Assembly (NCBI RefSeq): GCF_000372745.1
Contig: NZ_KB889618.1
Location: 62,001-126,000 of the forward strand
DNA from: Embleya scabrispora DSM 41855
Lineage (GTDB): Bacteria; Actinomycetota; Actinomycetes; Streptomycetales; Streptomycetaceae
DNA length: 64,000 bases
Direction of reading: 5' to 3'
A program made the translations under genes and the position numbers. The notes under the pieces were generated by a model, which was not told the origin of the DNA, ran no database searches, and was given only the letters and a program-made list of their open reading frames with translations. This document shows positions 50,396-58,576 of the stretch, in pieces (within the stretch, counting starts at the first letter, position 1; the number at the start of each line of letters is the position of its first letter).

Positions 50396-52113
50396 AGGAT
50401 GCGGAACCGGTCGTGGCGATCGCCGACCTGCGGGTGGAGGTCGCCGGACGGGCGATCGTGGACGGCGTGAGCCTGACCGCGCGGGCGGGGCGGATCACCG
50501 CCGTCGTGGGCGCGTCCGGCAGCGGCAAGACCACCACGGGCCTGGCGCTGCTCGGCGAATTCCCGCCCGGCGCCCGGGTGACGGGCAGCGTACGGGTCAC
50601 GGGCGCCGGACCGGTGGCCTACATCCCACAACACCCCGGCGCCGTGCTCGGCCCGGCCCGTCGCGTCGGCGCGCTGCTGCGCGACATCGCCCGGCCGGCG
50701 GGTGGCGGGCGCGCCGCGATCCGGGAACGGGTGTACGACGCGCTGCGGGCGGCAGCGATCCCGGATCCGGAGGAGGTGGTCCGGCGCTTCCCGCATCAGC
50801 TCTCCGGCGGGCAGCAGCAGCGTGTGGTGTTGGCCCAGGCCCTCCTGCTCGGGGCACGCGCCGTGGTCGCCGACGAGCCCACCACGGGGCAGGACGCACT
50901 CACCAAACAGGGGGTCGTCGAGCGTCTGGCGGCGGTGGCCGGGCACGGGATCGCCGTGCTGCTGCTCAGCCACGACGTGGACGTGGTGCGCCGACTGGCC
51001 GACGATGTGGTGGTGCTTTCCCACGGGCGAGTGGTCGAATGCGGCCCGGCCGTAAGGGCGTTGACGGCATCGGAGCAGCCTGCCGGGCGGACCGTCGCCG
51101 CGCGGCGGGCGGCTTTGCCCGCCCCCCGCTCCCGCGCGGTGGCCGAGTCCCGATTGGAGGTCCGCGACCTGGTGGCCCGACATCGTGGGCGCGGGCGGTC
51201 GGTCGACGTGCTGCACGGGGTGAGTCTGGCGGTGGGGGCGGGCGAATGCCTGGCGCTGGTGGGGCGTTCCGGCAGCGGTAAAACCACCGTGGGCCGGTGC
51301 CTGGCCGGACTGCACAGCGACCACGACGGCCGGATCCTGCTCGACGGCGTGCCGTTGCGGCGCTCGCTGCGCGCTCGCACTCGCGCCGAACTGGTCGGCG
51401 TGCAGCATGTGTTCCAGGACGCGCGGGCCGCATTCGACGAGTATCGCCCGGTGGTCGAGCAGGTGGCTCGGACGGCGGTCCGGCTGCGCGGCGTCGAGCC
51501 GGGCGCGGCCCGTGCGCAGGCGCTGCGCACGCTGGCCGAACTCGGCCTGCCGGCCGAGACGTCCGGCCGCCGCCCGGGCGCGTTGTCCGGAGGTGAGGTA
51601 CAGCGCGCCGCGTTGGCCCGGGCCCTGCTCGCCCGACCTCGGGTGCTGGTGTGTGACGAGATCACCTCCGGCCTGGACGCGTCGACCCGACAGGGGATCC
51701 TGGATGTTCTTGCGGAATTGCGCGAACGCGTCGAGCTGAGCCTGGTGTTCATCACGCACGATTTGGCGGCGGCGGGTCGGCTCGCCGATCGGATCGCGGT
51801 CCTGGACGGCGGGCGGGTGGTCGAACAGGGCCCGGCCCGGCGCATCCTGACCGAGCCTGGGCACCCGTTCACCAGGATGCTGGTGGGCGCCGCGGGTGCT
51901 GGTGCGGGGGATGGGGGTGAGGGGATCAGGTTGCCTGGCATCCGGTCACCCGCCGTCGAGCCGTCCGCCGTCGGGCCGACGCACATCGACCCTCCGAAGA
52001 TCGAACATCCGGCTGTCGATCGTCCGAACAGCGAGGCGGCTTTTCCCGAACCACCCCGCGCCGACGCGCCCGACGCGGATCCGTCCGGATCCCTGCGCAT
52101 CGGCCGGGAGTGA
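50392..52113 (+). CDS. fused dual ABC ATPase (DppD-DppF type)
   Basis: 573 aa with two nucleotide-binding domains in one chain. NBD1: Walker A 'GASGSGKTT' (about 39-47), signature 'LSGGQQQRVVLAQAL', Walker B 'AVVADEPTTGQD'. NBD2: Walker A 'GRSGSGKTTVGRCLAG', signature 'LSGGEVQRAALARAL', Walker B 'VLVCDEITSGLD'. Both H-loops (LLSHD, FITHD) are present. It powers the two permeases above. The last 80 residues after 'EPGHPFTRMLVG' are a low-complexity Pro/Asp/Ile tail. GTG 50392 overlaps the permease stop. The fusion keeps the two ATPase halves equimolar; in the 58-61 kb system they are separate genes. Confidence 0.93.
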   Translation: MKDAEPVVAIADLRVEVAGRAIVDGVSLTARAGRITAVVGASGSGKTTTGLALLGEFPPGARVTGSVRVTGAGPVAYIPQHPGAVLGPARRVGALLRDIARPAGGGRAAIRERVYDALRAAAIPDPEEVVRRFPHQLSGGQQQRVVLAQALLLGARAVVADEPTTGQDALTKQGVVERLAAVAGHGIAVLLLSHDVDVVRRLADDVVVLSHGRVVECGPAVRALTASEQPAGRTVAARRAALPAPRSRAVAESRLEVRDLVARHRGRGRSVDVLHGVSLAVGAGECLALVGRSGSGKTTVGRCLAGLHSDHDGRILLDGVPLRRSLRARTRAELVGVQHVFQDARAAFDEYRPVVEQVARTAVRLRGVEPGAARAQALRTLAELGLPAETSGRRPGALSGGEVQRAALARALLARPRVLVCDEITSGLDASTRQGILDVLAELRERVELSLVFITHDLAAAGRLADRIAVLDGGRVVEQGPARRILTEPGHPFTRMLVGAAGAGAGDGGEGIRLPGIRSPAVEPSAVGPTHIDPPKIEHPAVDRPNSEAAFPEPPRADAPDADPSGSLRIGRE

Positions 52114-52314
52114 CCGACGGAGGACTGCGGCGAACCCTCCGGGGGAGTTGGGTCCGGCAGGGCGAGGTCGGGCCGCCGAAGACAGGTGGTTACGCCGGTT
52201 GCTCGCCGAACGGGCCTGGAAGTTGCTCCAATGGAGGGCACACGACACAACGATGCCGACGCGCGGGCGCGTTCCTCCGCGCGATGGCCGGCTGTCTGGG
52301 TTACCGTGACCAAT

Positions 52315-52659
52315 ATGTCGACAAAAACAATGCATTTCATCCATTACACGGTCCAGTCCGGCGACACGCTCACGGTTATCGCGAACATGTTCGGGACGAC
52401 GATCGAACAACTCGTCAAGTGGAACAAGATTGCCAACCCGGACCTGATCAACGTCGGTCAGAAACTCATCGTCAACGAGTCCGACACACCGCACGACACC
52501 TTCTACACGGTGAAGTCCGGTGACACGCTCACGTCCATCGCCCGCAGGTTCGGCACGACGATCGAGCAACTGGTCAAGTGGAACGGAATTCCCAACCCGG
52601 ACGTGATCAACGTCGCGCAGCGGCTGATCGTCGCCAAGTCGGTACCGGTACAGGCCTGA
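52315..52659 (+). CDS. double-LysM protein without a signal peptide
   Basis: 114 aa comprising almost only two LysM domains: residues about 10-53 ('YTVQSGDTLTVIANMFGTT', 'NPDLINVGQKLIV') and 62-105 ('YTVKSGDTLTSIARRFGTT', 'NPDVINVAQRLIV'). The two share the exact string GTTIEQLVKWN, indicating internal duplication. LysM binds peptidoglycan or chitin N-acetylglucosamine. No signal peptide or membrane helix is seen from ATG 52315, and upstream in-frame sequence does not supply one. Export by another route, cell lysis release, or fusion-like use as a tail-type protein are options. Confidence 0.85.
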   Translation: MSTKTMHFIHYTVQSGDTLTVIANMFGTTIEQLVKWNKIANPDLINVGQKLIVNESDTPHDTFYTVKSGDTLTSIARRFGTTIEQLVKWNGIPNPDVINVAQRLIVAKSVPVQA

Positions 52660-52667
52660 CAACAACA

Positions 52668-52707
52668 GGGGTGAACGGCGGTTGGCATGCCAACCGCCGT
52701 TCACCCC
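52668..52707. terminator. 40-bp perfect palindrome, bidirectional terminator
   Basis: Both 20-bp arms are exactly complementary with no spacer; the left arm runs GGGGTGAACG to GGTTGGCA. It starts 9 bp after the LysM stop and ends 27 bp before the stop of the convergent peptidoglycan-binding gene, so it can terminate both transcripts. Confidence 0.8.
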
Positions 52708-52733
52708 AAGCCGTTCGACCCGGATGCGGGGGT

Positions 52734-53009
52734 TCAGCAGACGAAGTCCGGCGAGTTGGCCCAGAACGTAAGGAACGACCAGGTCTGCGGGCCGCAGATG
52801 CCGTCGATGCCGATCTTCGCGCACGTTTGGAACCTGCGCGTGGCGGCCTCGGTCACCGGCCCGAAGATTCCGTCCTCGAGGATCTTGGTCCCGGTCAACG
52901 AGTGGTTGAGGTAACACTGCTCCTGTTTGACCGCGTCCCCCGTGGCACCGCGCTTGATCGTGGGCCTGGTGACGGTGAAGTTGCAGGGCTGAGTGATGTC
53001 GCCGGGCAT
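52734..53009 (-). CDS. small peptidoglycan-binding-domain protein
   Basis: 91 aa. It is essentially one PG_binding_1 domain: 'IKRGATGDAVKQEQCYLNHSL', 'DGIFGPVTEAATRRFQ', 'IGIDGICGPQTWSFL'. Five Cys residues, including the C-terminal residue, could form disulfides, which suggests an extracytoplasmic site. Yet the N-terminus (MPGDITQPCNFTV) has no signal peptide. AAGGAG lies seven bases before the ATG. It is convergent with the double-LysM gene and shares its palindrome terminator, so the two cell-wall-binding proteins may function together. Confidence 0.8.
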   Translation of the reverse strand: MPGDITQPCNFTVTRPTIKRGATGDAVKQEQCYLNHSLTGTKILEDGIFGPVTEAATRRFQTCAKIGIDGICGPQTWSFLTFWANSPDFVC

Positions 53010-53430
53010 GTTCGGCTCCTTGGCGTGGCGCGGTTTGTCAGTCGCTCGGCGCGACGATGGGCGTCGCGCGTTCGGCTCGATTGCCATCGCTCGCGCCCAT
53101 CCCAGCGGAACACAAGGCGGTACGAACCGCATGTCAACGCGCGCCGCGAGGAGTGACCCGCGAGGGAGTGATCCGGCGATTCGGCGAGCGTCTCGGGCGG
53201 CGCACCGATTGCCGACGCACGCATCCGTATTCCGTATACTCCGCCAATCGTGGTACGAACCCGGCCGGCCTCGTCGACGGCCCACATGTCCGCCGGGTCT
53301 GTTCGACCGTTCGACCGACTCCCTCCAACCCGGCACACCGTTTCGAGGCGGCCGCCCGGGCCTGTGGACCGACCCCGACGGCAACGCCTCGATCACGTGG
53401 GAGTACGACTGGCCGACCCGCGAGACTCGC
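53010..53430. other. 421-bp region with a possible rightward coding remnant
   Basis: No complete gene. An AT-rich spot, CGTATTCCGTATACTCC (about 53225-53241), could be a promoter. Near 53358-53425 the plus strand encodes a protein-like stretch (LWTDPDGNASITWEYDW then PTRETRLLL) that runs into the 3' end of the convergent hmp gene without an intact start. It may be a decayed gene. Confidence 0.35.
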
Positions 53431-54642
53431 CTACTGTTGCCCCAGCCACAAGTCGGGACCGAAGACCTCGTAGTGGATCGCCGCAGCGGGCAAACCGCGG
53501 CGCAACAGATCGCCGCGAACGGCGCGCATGAAGGGCATCGGTCCGCACAGATAGGCGGTCAGGCCGTCCGGAAGTGCCAGGGAGCCGATGTCGACTCGGC
53601 CGGTGGATGCGATGCCATCGCCGCCGGCGAGGACGTCGGGGTCCGCCTCTTCGTACCAAAGTTGCAGGGTGGCATGCGGCAACGCCGCGACCAGCGACCG
53701 TTGTTCGTCGCGATGGGGGTGATCGGTACGACTGCGGTCGGCGTGGACGACGGTCACCCGGCGGGTCGAGGCGGTGGTCGCCAGGTGGGCCAGCATGGCG
53801 AGCATGGGTGTGACGCCGATGCCGGCGGACGCCAGCAGCAGCGGGCCGTCCCCGTCGGGCAGAACCAGGTCGCCGAACGGTGCGGACACGGTCAGTTGGT
53901 CGCCCACTGCGGCGTGTCGGTGAAGCCATGTCGAGACTTCGCCGTCCGGAGCCGTGCCGTCGAGGACGCGTTTGACGGTGATCCGCCAGAGCGGTCGGCT
54001 CGGCGCGCAGGACAGACTGTACTGGCGGATCTGGCGTGCGCCGTCCGGAAGTTCGATCTGCACACTGACGTACTGCCCGGGTCGGAACGACGGCGTGGGA
54101 CTGCCGTCGGCCGGTCGCAGGCTCAGCGAGATCGCGTCGGGGGTCTCCTCGTGTCGTTCGACGATCTCCATCCGTCGCCAGGTCCGCCCGTCGGGGAACC
54201 CGGCCTGCCGGTAGAGCGCGGCCTCGGCGGCGATCAGGGCGTTGGCCATCAGCCAATAGACCTCCTCCCAGGCGGCGGCGACCGGGGGAGTGATCGCGTC
54301 GCCGAGCACGTCGACGATCGCCGCGAAGAGGTGATCGTGAACAATTTTGTATTGATCCGGTGTGATGCCCAGAGCGGCGTGCTTGTTGGCGATCCGGGCG
54401 AGCATCGCGTCCGGTCGGGCGTCCGGCCGTTCCACGAGCATGGTCGCGAACGCGGCGATGGATCCGGCCAGTGCCTGTCGCTGCTCTCCGTTCGCCTGGT
54501 TGCCTCGGTTGAACACGTCGCGCAGCAACTCGGGGTGGGCATCGAACATGCCGGCGTAGAACCGCCCGGTGATCTCATCGAGGGCAGCGCCGACGGCCGG
54601 CAGCGTGGCACGGATGACCGGTATGGATCGCTCGGACAACAC
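53431..54642 (-). CDS. hmp: flavohaemoglobin (nitric oxide dioxygenase)
   Basis: 403 aa. Globin domain (about 1-135: 'SIPVIRATLPAVGAALDEITGRFYAGMFDAHPEL', proximal-His region 'ANKHAALGI'), FAD domain with 'SFRPGQYVSVQIEL' and 'RQYSLSCAP' (RxYS), and NAD domain with 'LLASAGIGVTPMLAML', 'YLCGPMPFM' and the terminal 'YEVFGPDLW'. It oxidises NO to nitrate using O2 and NAD(P)H in the cytoplasm. GTG 54642 is chosen because GGAGGA sits just upstream; an earlier in-frame ATG at 54672 would place the NsrR-like operator inside the gene. It is cotranscribed or co-regulated with the NsrR gene 66 bp upstream. Confidence 0.92.
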   Translation of the reverse strand: MLSERSIPVIRATLPAVGAALDEITGRFYAGMFDAHPELLRDVFNRGNQANGEQRQALAGSIAAFATMLVERPDARPDAMLARIANKHAALGITPDQYKIVHDHLFAAIVDVLGDAITPPVAAAWEEVYWLMANALIAAEAALYRQAGFPDGRTWRRMEIVERHEETPDAISLSLRPADGSPTPSFRPGQYVSVQIELPDGARQIRQYSLSCAPSRPLWRITVKRVLDGTAPDGEVSTWLHRHAAVGDQLTVSAPFGDLVLPDGDGPLLLASAGIGVTPMLAMLAHLATTASTRRVTVVHADRSRTDHPHRDEQRSLVAALPHATLQLWYEEADPDVLAGGDGIASTGRVDIGSLALPDGLTAYLCGPMPFMRAVRGDLLRRGLPAAAIHYEVFGPDLWLGQQ

Positions 54643-54652
54643 GGATCCTCCA

Positions 54653-54675
54653 AATTGGTAGATGATCTTCATATT
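54653..54675. promoter_or_regulatory. NsrR-like operator upstream of hmp
   Basis: A 23-bp imperfect inverted repeat (11-1-11) with outer AAT/ATT arms and an AGAT-C-ATCT core; 8 of 11 positions pair. It lies directly upstream of the hmp Shine-Dalgarno site. Same architecture as 55169-55191, consistent with NO-sensitive repression by the adjacent Rrf2 protein. Confidence 0.55.
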
Positions 54676-54708
54676 TAAGCGCGGACGTCGACCCCGCCGG
54701 GGGAGAGG

Positions 54709-55152
54709 TCAGCCCTGGTCGCGCAGGCCGAGTTGTATCAACAACGGACCGGTCGGCTGTGACACCAGGTCGGCCACGGTCAGCGCGTCGAGCGAGGAGT
54801 AGAAGGCTTCCTGCGCCTGGCGCAGCGCGCGTCGCAATCGGCACGCGCCGCGCAACGGGCATGGCGACTCGCCCTCGCACACGACGACCTCACCCTCCCC
54901 TTCGAGCTCACGCACCAGCCAGCCCACCGAAGCCCGGTATCCGAGAACGGTCAACTCCAAGCCGCCGCCGCGGCCGCGCCGGGCATGCACGACGCCGAGT
55001 TCCCGAAGCCGGGAGACCGCCTTGGCCATGTGCGTATACGGCACCTCGACCGCCTCGGCGACTTCGCGCGTGGTCAGCGCCTGGCCCTTGCCGGAGACCG
55101 CCAGGCGCATGACGGCGCGTAGCGCCAGATCGGTGAATCGCGTCAACTGCAC
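54709..55152 (-). CDS. nsrR: Rrf2-family NO-sensing [4Fe-4S] repressor NsrR
   Basis: 147 aa. N-terminal winged helix 'MQLTRFTDLALRAVMRLAVSG' and 'TTREVAEAVEVPYTHMAKAVSRLRELGVVHARRGRGGG'. Three cluster Cys at 92, 98 and 104 (C-x5-C-x5-C) plus Asp8 reproduce the cluster ligands described for Streptomyces coelicolor NsrR. NO attack on the cluster relieves repression of hmp. It sits upstream of hmp in the same orientation, with matching operator candidates in both promoter regions, so autoregulation is likely. Confidence 0.92.
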   Translation of the reverse strand: MQLTRFTDLALRAVMRLAVSGKGQALTTREVAEAVEVPYTHMAKAVSRLRELGVVHARRGRGGGLELTVLGYRASVGWLVRELEGEGEVVVCEGESPCPLRGACRLRRALRQAQEAFYSSLDALTVADLVSQPTGPLLIQLGLRDQG

Positions 55153-55168
55153 GGAGGCGACGGTATCA

Positions 55169-55191
55169 AATACGCATCTGCGATGCGTATT
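55169..55191. promoter_or_regulatory. NsrR operator in the nsrR promoter
   Basis: Perfect 10-bp inverted arms (AATACGCATC and GATGCGTATT) around TGC, 17 bp upstream of the nsrR start. The 11-1-11 layout with AA/TT ends matches known NsrR sites. Confidence 0.7.
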
Positions 55192-55236
55192 CAGGTCCCC
55201 TCACATGAATCGAGCCCCGTTTGCCGGCGCCGGGGC

Positions 55237-56850
55237 CTACCAGCCGAGTTGGTCGCCGAGCCGCAACCGCAGCCACAGCACCAGACGCTCGTCCGGGTCG
55301 GCGAGATCGAACCCGAAGATTTCCGTGGCGCGGGAGAGCCGGTACCGGATCGTGTTCGGGTGCACGGACAGCCGATGGGAGGCGGCAGCGACATCGCCGT
55401 TGGCGTCCAGGTAGGCGAGGATGGTGGGCGCGTAGGTGGTGCTGTGCTCGAGATCGTGGGCACGGACCGCCGGCCCGAGCCCGCGGGGGAGCCCCTCGTG
55501 CGTGGCCAGCATCCGGGCCAGTGCGGACAGCGTCGCGCCGGCCCACACCTCGTCGATCGTGGCCACCTGGCACGGCTCCGGATCACCCTGCCGTTCGGAG
55601 AGCGCACGCAGAACGAGGTCCGCGTCGGCGCGTGAGCTCACGATCGAGCGCAGCCCCTGGACGAGCGAGCCGAGTCCGGCCCGGACGGGCACACGGAGCG
55701 CGCTGTGGGCCCGCCGCGCGATATAGGCGACGAGTTCACGGTGCGCGTTCGGCGAAGGCCCGCTCGGCAGCAGCGCGTAGACCGTTCCGTCGATCAACGC
55801 GCAACCGTGCCGGCCGTAGCGCGCCTCGCAGTGCAAGCTCACCAAGTCGGCGAGCCGGGTGGCCGCTTGTGCCGTGAGAACATCCTCGGCATCGACCGAG
55901 GCGACGGCGAATGCGGCCACCGCGACGGGCGAGTTCGGGTCCAGGCCGAGCTGTGGGGCCACTGCGGTGACACTGCTCGGGTCGGCGAGCAACCGCCGCA
56001 ACAGGTCGGCGTACCTGCGCCGGACGGCAGATTCCGTGGTACGAGCTGCGAGCAGGTGCAGCGCGACGTTGTTCGCCACATCGGAAAGGGCCTGTTCGGC
56101 AACGGAGTCCAGGCGTTCCCCGGCATTGACGACCCAGATCGAACCCACCACCTCGCTGCCCACGCGGACCGCGATGCCGAGGCGAGGAAGACCCCCGGGA
56201 AAGGCAGGGAACCGGCAGGTGCGCCCCGCCCGGGTGAGCACCCGGTATTGCTCGTCGTATTCCGGGCCGTTTGGCACCTGGAGGCCGAGGATGCCCTGGC
56301 GGCGGCCCTCGTCGACGGCCTGGCCGGGCAAAGTCGAGTACGCGAGGATGCGCCGCTGGGGATCCTCGATCACGGTGGCTCCGCCCACCATCCCCGCGAT
56401 CGCGTTGGCCAACGCGAACAGATCGCCGACGGCCGGGGCACCCGCGGCCTGCCCGAAACGCTCCGTCGGAGTAAGGGCCGAGGAGATCATGGCATCCAAA
56501 TGGTGCCAGGCCACGGCCTCGTCGGCGGCAAGCAGCACGATGCCGGACTGCTGGGCGGCTTCCACCAGCCGGGCGACCGGCTCGCCGAAACTCTTCACGA
56601 CCAGGCAGGCGTACCCGGCCTCGGCCGCCGAACCGACCAGCTCCATCGCCTGCGCTTCGGCCATCCCCACTCCGACGGCGAGCAGGATCGCGTCTTGGAT
56701 GGGGGGAAGCGGAAGCGGGGCTCGCCGCTCGAAGATGAGTACGCCCGAGACCGGCACCGGTTTCTCCGGCGGTACGGTCAACGGCCGCAGCAGCGACGAG
56801 CCCAGCACTTCCAGGACTTGTCCGAGATCGGGAACCCCGGTATCGAGCAT
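55237..56850 (-). CDS. PucR/CdaR-family transcriptional regulator
   Basis: 537 aa. The N-terminal PucR-type domain contains 'LPLPPIQDAILLAVGVGMAEAQAMELVGSAAEAGYACLVVKS'. A GAF/GGDEF-like middle follows, with 'VIEDPQRRILAYSTLPGQAVDEGRR'. The C-terminal helix-turn-helix (HTH_30) is 'YLDANGDVAAASHRLSVHPNTIRYRLSRATEIFGFDL'. Family members respond to small metabolites and often control catabolic genes. ATG 56850 has AGAGG five bases upstream; an upstream ATG 24 nt earlier lacks that. It is divergent from the serine hydrolase gene across a 296-bp gap, so that gene or the peptide transporter may be targets; no ligand is predictable. Confidence 0.87.
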   Translation of the reverse strand: MLDTGVPDLGQVLEVLGSSLLRPLTVPPEKPVPVSGVLIFERRAPLPLPPIQDAILLAVGVGMAEAQAMELVGSAAEAGYACLVVKSFGEPVARLVEAAQQSGIVLLAADEAVAWHHLDAMISSALTPTERFGQAAGAPAVGDLFALANAIAGMVGGATVIEDPQRRILAYSTLPGQAVDEGRRQGILGLQVPNGPEYDEQYRVLTRAGRTCRFPAFPGGLPRLGIAVRVGSEVVGSIWVVNAGERLDSVAEQALSDVANNVALHLLAARTTESAVRRRYADLLRRLLADPSSVTAVAPQLGLDPNSPVAVAAFAVASVDAEDVLTAQAATRLADLVSLHCEARYGRHGCALIDGTVYALLPSGPSPNAHRELVAYIARRAHSALRVPVRAGLGSLVQGLRSIVSSRADADLVLRALSERQGDPEPCQVATIDEVWAGATLSALARMLATHEGLPRGLGPAVRAHDLEHSTTYAPTILAYLDANGDVAAASHRLSVHPNTIRYRLSRATEIFGFDLADPDERLVLWLRLRLGDQLGW

Positions 56851-57146
56851 CCTCACCTCTTTGGCCAGACACACAAAGCATTCGAAGAATCTCTGGACGA
56901 GTACCGCATGTATCCGGCCAGTCCAGGCGCCACGCTGTCCGCATGCTCAATCCAGCAAGCGTGCGGTGGGCATGTCCAGTGACCGTACCTTCCACGGCCC
57001 CGTGAAGCGCAACCAATCGCGGCCACCCCCGCCGTCCCCCGCACCGGCGCTCGAGACCGAACCGACTCGGGACATCGAGTCCGTCTTCCCCGGCACCAGG
57101 CGTAATCGATCGCACCACACGCATCAGAACTGCAAAAGGAGATTTC

Positions 57147-58262
57147 ATGCGATACCGGACAAGTGCTGTCGTGGCCTTGGCGTGCGCAGCCTCTCTGATA
57201 ACGACGCCCGCGAAGGCAACCGCGACACCGCAGTGTGACACCACGCCCATCCAGACAGCTCTGAAGTCGCTGCAAAGTGTCGGCGTCTCGGGGATCAGCG
57301 TGACGGTGAAGAGCCCGAGCTGCGGCGTCTGGAACGGCGGTGTCGGACTCGCCGATCTCAGAACGGGCCGTAAGGTCGTCGGCAATGAGCACAGCCGGAT
57401 CGGCAGCGACACCAAGACCTGGACGGCCACGGTCGTGCTTCAGCTCGTCGGCGAGGGCAAAATCGATCTCGACGACACCGTGGACGACTATCTGCCCGGT
57501 CTCGTCCACACCAAATTCTATGACGGACGCAGCATCACGATCCGGCAGCTTCTGCAGCACACCAGCGGCTTGCCCGATTACCTGGACGCGCCGTTCTGGG
57601 AGAACGAGGACGCGCACCGCTGGGATCACATCGAGCCCTTGCAGACGGTCCGACAGGCGCTCACGCTACCCAGGCCCGACCGGACGGAGTCCGGTTTTTC
57701 CTACTCCAACACCAACTACAACCTGGTCGGTCTGATCGTCACGAAGGTCACGGGTCGCAGCATCGCCACCGAGATCACGGAGCGGATCATCAAGCGTCTC
57801 GGACTGTGCGAGACCCAATGGCCCGGCGATCGGACCACGATCCCCAAGCCGGACCTGCGAGGCTACGCGGAGCGGCGGGGCACTCTGGTGGACAGGACGG
57901 AATGGAACACCTCGGAGGCCGACGCGTCGGGCGCTCTGATCTCCGACGGTGCGGACACCACCACCTTCTGGACCGCCCTGTTGTCCGGGAAACTGCTGGC
58001 TCCGGCCCAACTCGCCGAGATGAAGAAGACCGTTTCGGAGGACGTCGCGAATGAGCGCTACGGCCTGGGAGTCGAGCGCCACGAGCCTGTTCCGGGCCTT
58101 GTCATCTGGGGACACAGCGGCAGCATGTCCAGCGGCCACAAGTTCAGGAACGCCGTCACCGACGACGGCCGACGGGCCGTGACCCTGCTGATCGGCTCGG
58201 AAACGTTCGACTCGGACAAGGTGGACTCCATCATGAGCAAACTCATGCGCGACCTCCGCTGA
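57147..58262 (+). CDS. secreted serine hydrolase, beta-lactamase / D-Ala-D-Ala carboxypeptidase-like
   Basis: 371 aa. Signal peptide 1-27 (MRYRTSAVVALACAASLITT, cleavage near TATA). Class C beta-lactamase-like (PF00144) motifs: S87-D-T-K90 (SxxK nucleophile), 'GFSYSNTNYNLVGL' (YxN), and 'IWGHSGSMSSGH' (HxG replacing KTG). 'TIRQLLQHTSGLPDYLD' is the conserved family block. It acts outside the cytoplasm on D-Ala peptides, esters or lactams; typical of Streptomyces R61-like DD-peptidases. AAAAGGAG precedes the ATG. Two terminator-like hairpins follow. Confidence 0.9.
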   Translation: MRYRTSAVVALACAASLITTPAKATATPQCDTTPIQTALKSLQSVGVSGISVTVKSPSCGVWNGGVGLADLRTGRKVVGNEHSRIGSDTKTWTATVVLQLVGEGKIDLDDTVDDYLPGLVHTKFYDGRSITIRQLLQHTSGLPDYLDAPFWENEDAHRWDHIEPLQTVRQALTLPRPDRTESGFSYSNTNYNLVGLIVTKVTGRSIATEITERIIKRLGLCETQWPGDRTTIPKPDLRGYAERRGTLVDRTEWNTSEADASGALISDGADTTTFWTALLSGKLLAPAQLAEMKKTVSEDVANERYGLGVERHEPVPGLVIWGHSGSMSSGHKFRNAVTDDGRRAVTLLIGSETFDSDKVDSIMSKLMRDLR

Positions 58263-58332
58263 CGGTATCGCCTGAACTCCCCGGCCCGGCAGGGTGCTAC
58301 CGAAAGCGTCGCAGATCTCCGCACCGGATCCG

Positions 58333-58370
58333 CCCCTGTGGACGACAGAGCGATGACGCCGCCACAGGGG
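58333..58370 (+). terminator. stem-loop after the serine hydrolase gene
   Basis: A perfect 9-bp stem (CCCCTGTGG / CCACAGGGG) with a 20-base loop, 70 bp after the stop. Confidence 0.55.
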
Positions 58371-58481
58371 CAAGTCCGGTCCGGCCGGCGCCAGTTGCCG
58401 CCGATTGAGTGAGGTTCCCGCGTCCGTCGGGTGGACGGCCGCCGGTCCACATCCGCCTTCGCACGCGAAAGGCTCCGTTGT

Positions 58482-58528
58482 GTCGTTGAGGGCATCACCG
58501 CGCAGTCGTCGCCGATGCCCTCGACGAC
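58482..58528. terminator. 15-bp stem-loop between convergent hydrolase and peptide ABC operon
   Basis: GTCGTTGAGGGCATC (58482-58496) pairs with GATGCCCTCGACGAC (58514-58528) with one G-T pair, followed by CTTTT on the plus strand. It lies 48 bp beyond the stop of the leftward ABC operon, so it may terminate both. Confidence 0.65.
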
Positions 58529-58576
58529 CTTTTCATGGCCATTCCGGTTCCTGTGCCATCGGGTACTTCGCGGCCG

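Noticed and set aside
47005-52113. Simple peptide-nutrition importer
   Set aside because: It is continuous with the biosynthesis genes and an exporter and has a separate promoter context from the true peptide operon at 58-64 kb; kept as possible, but less likely.
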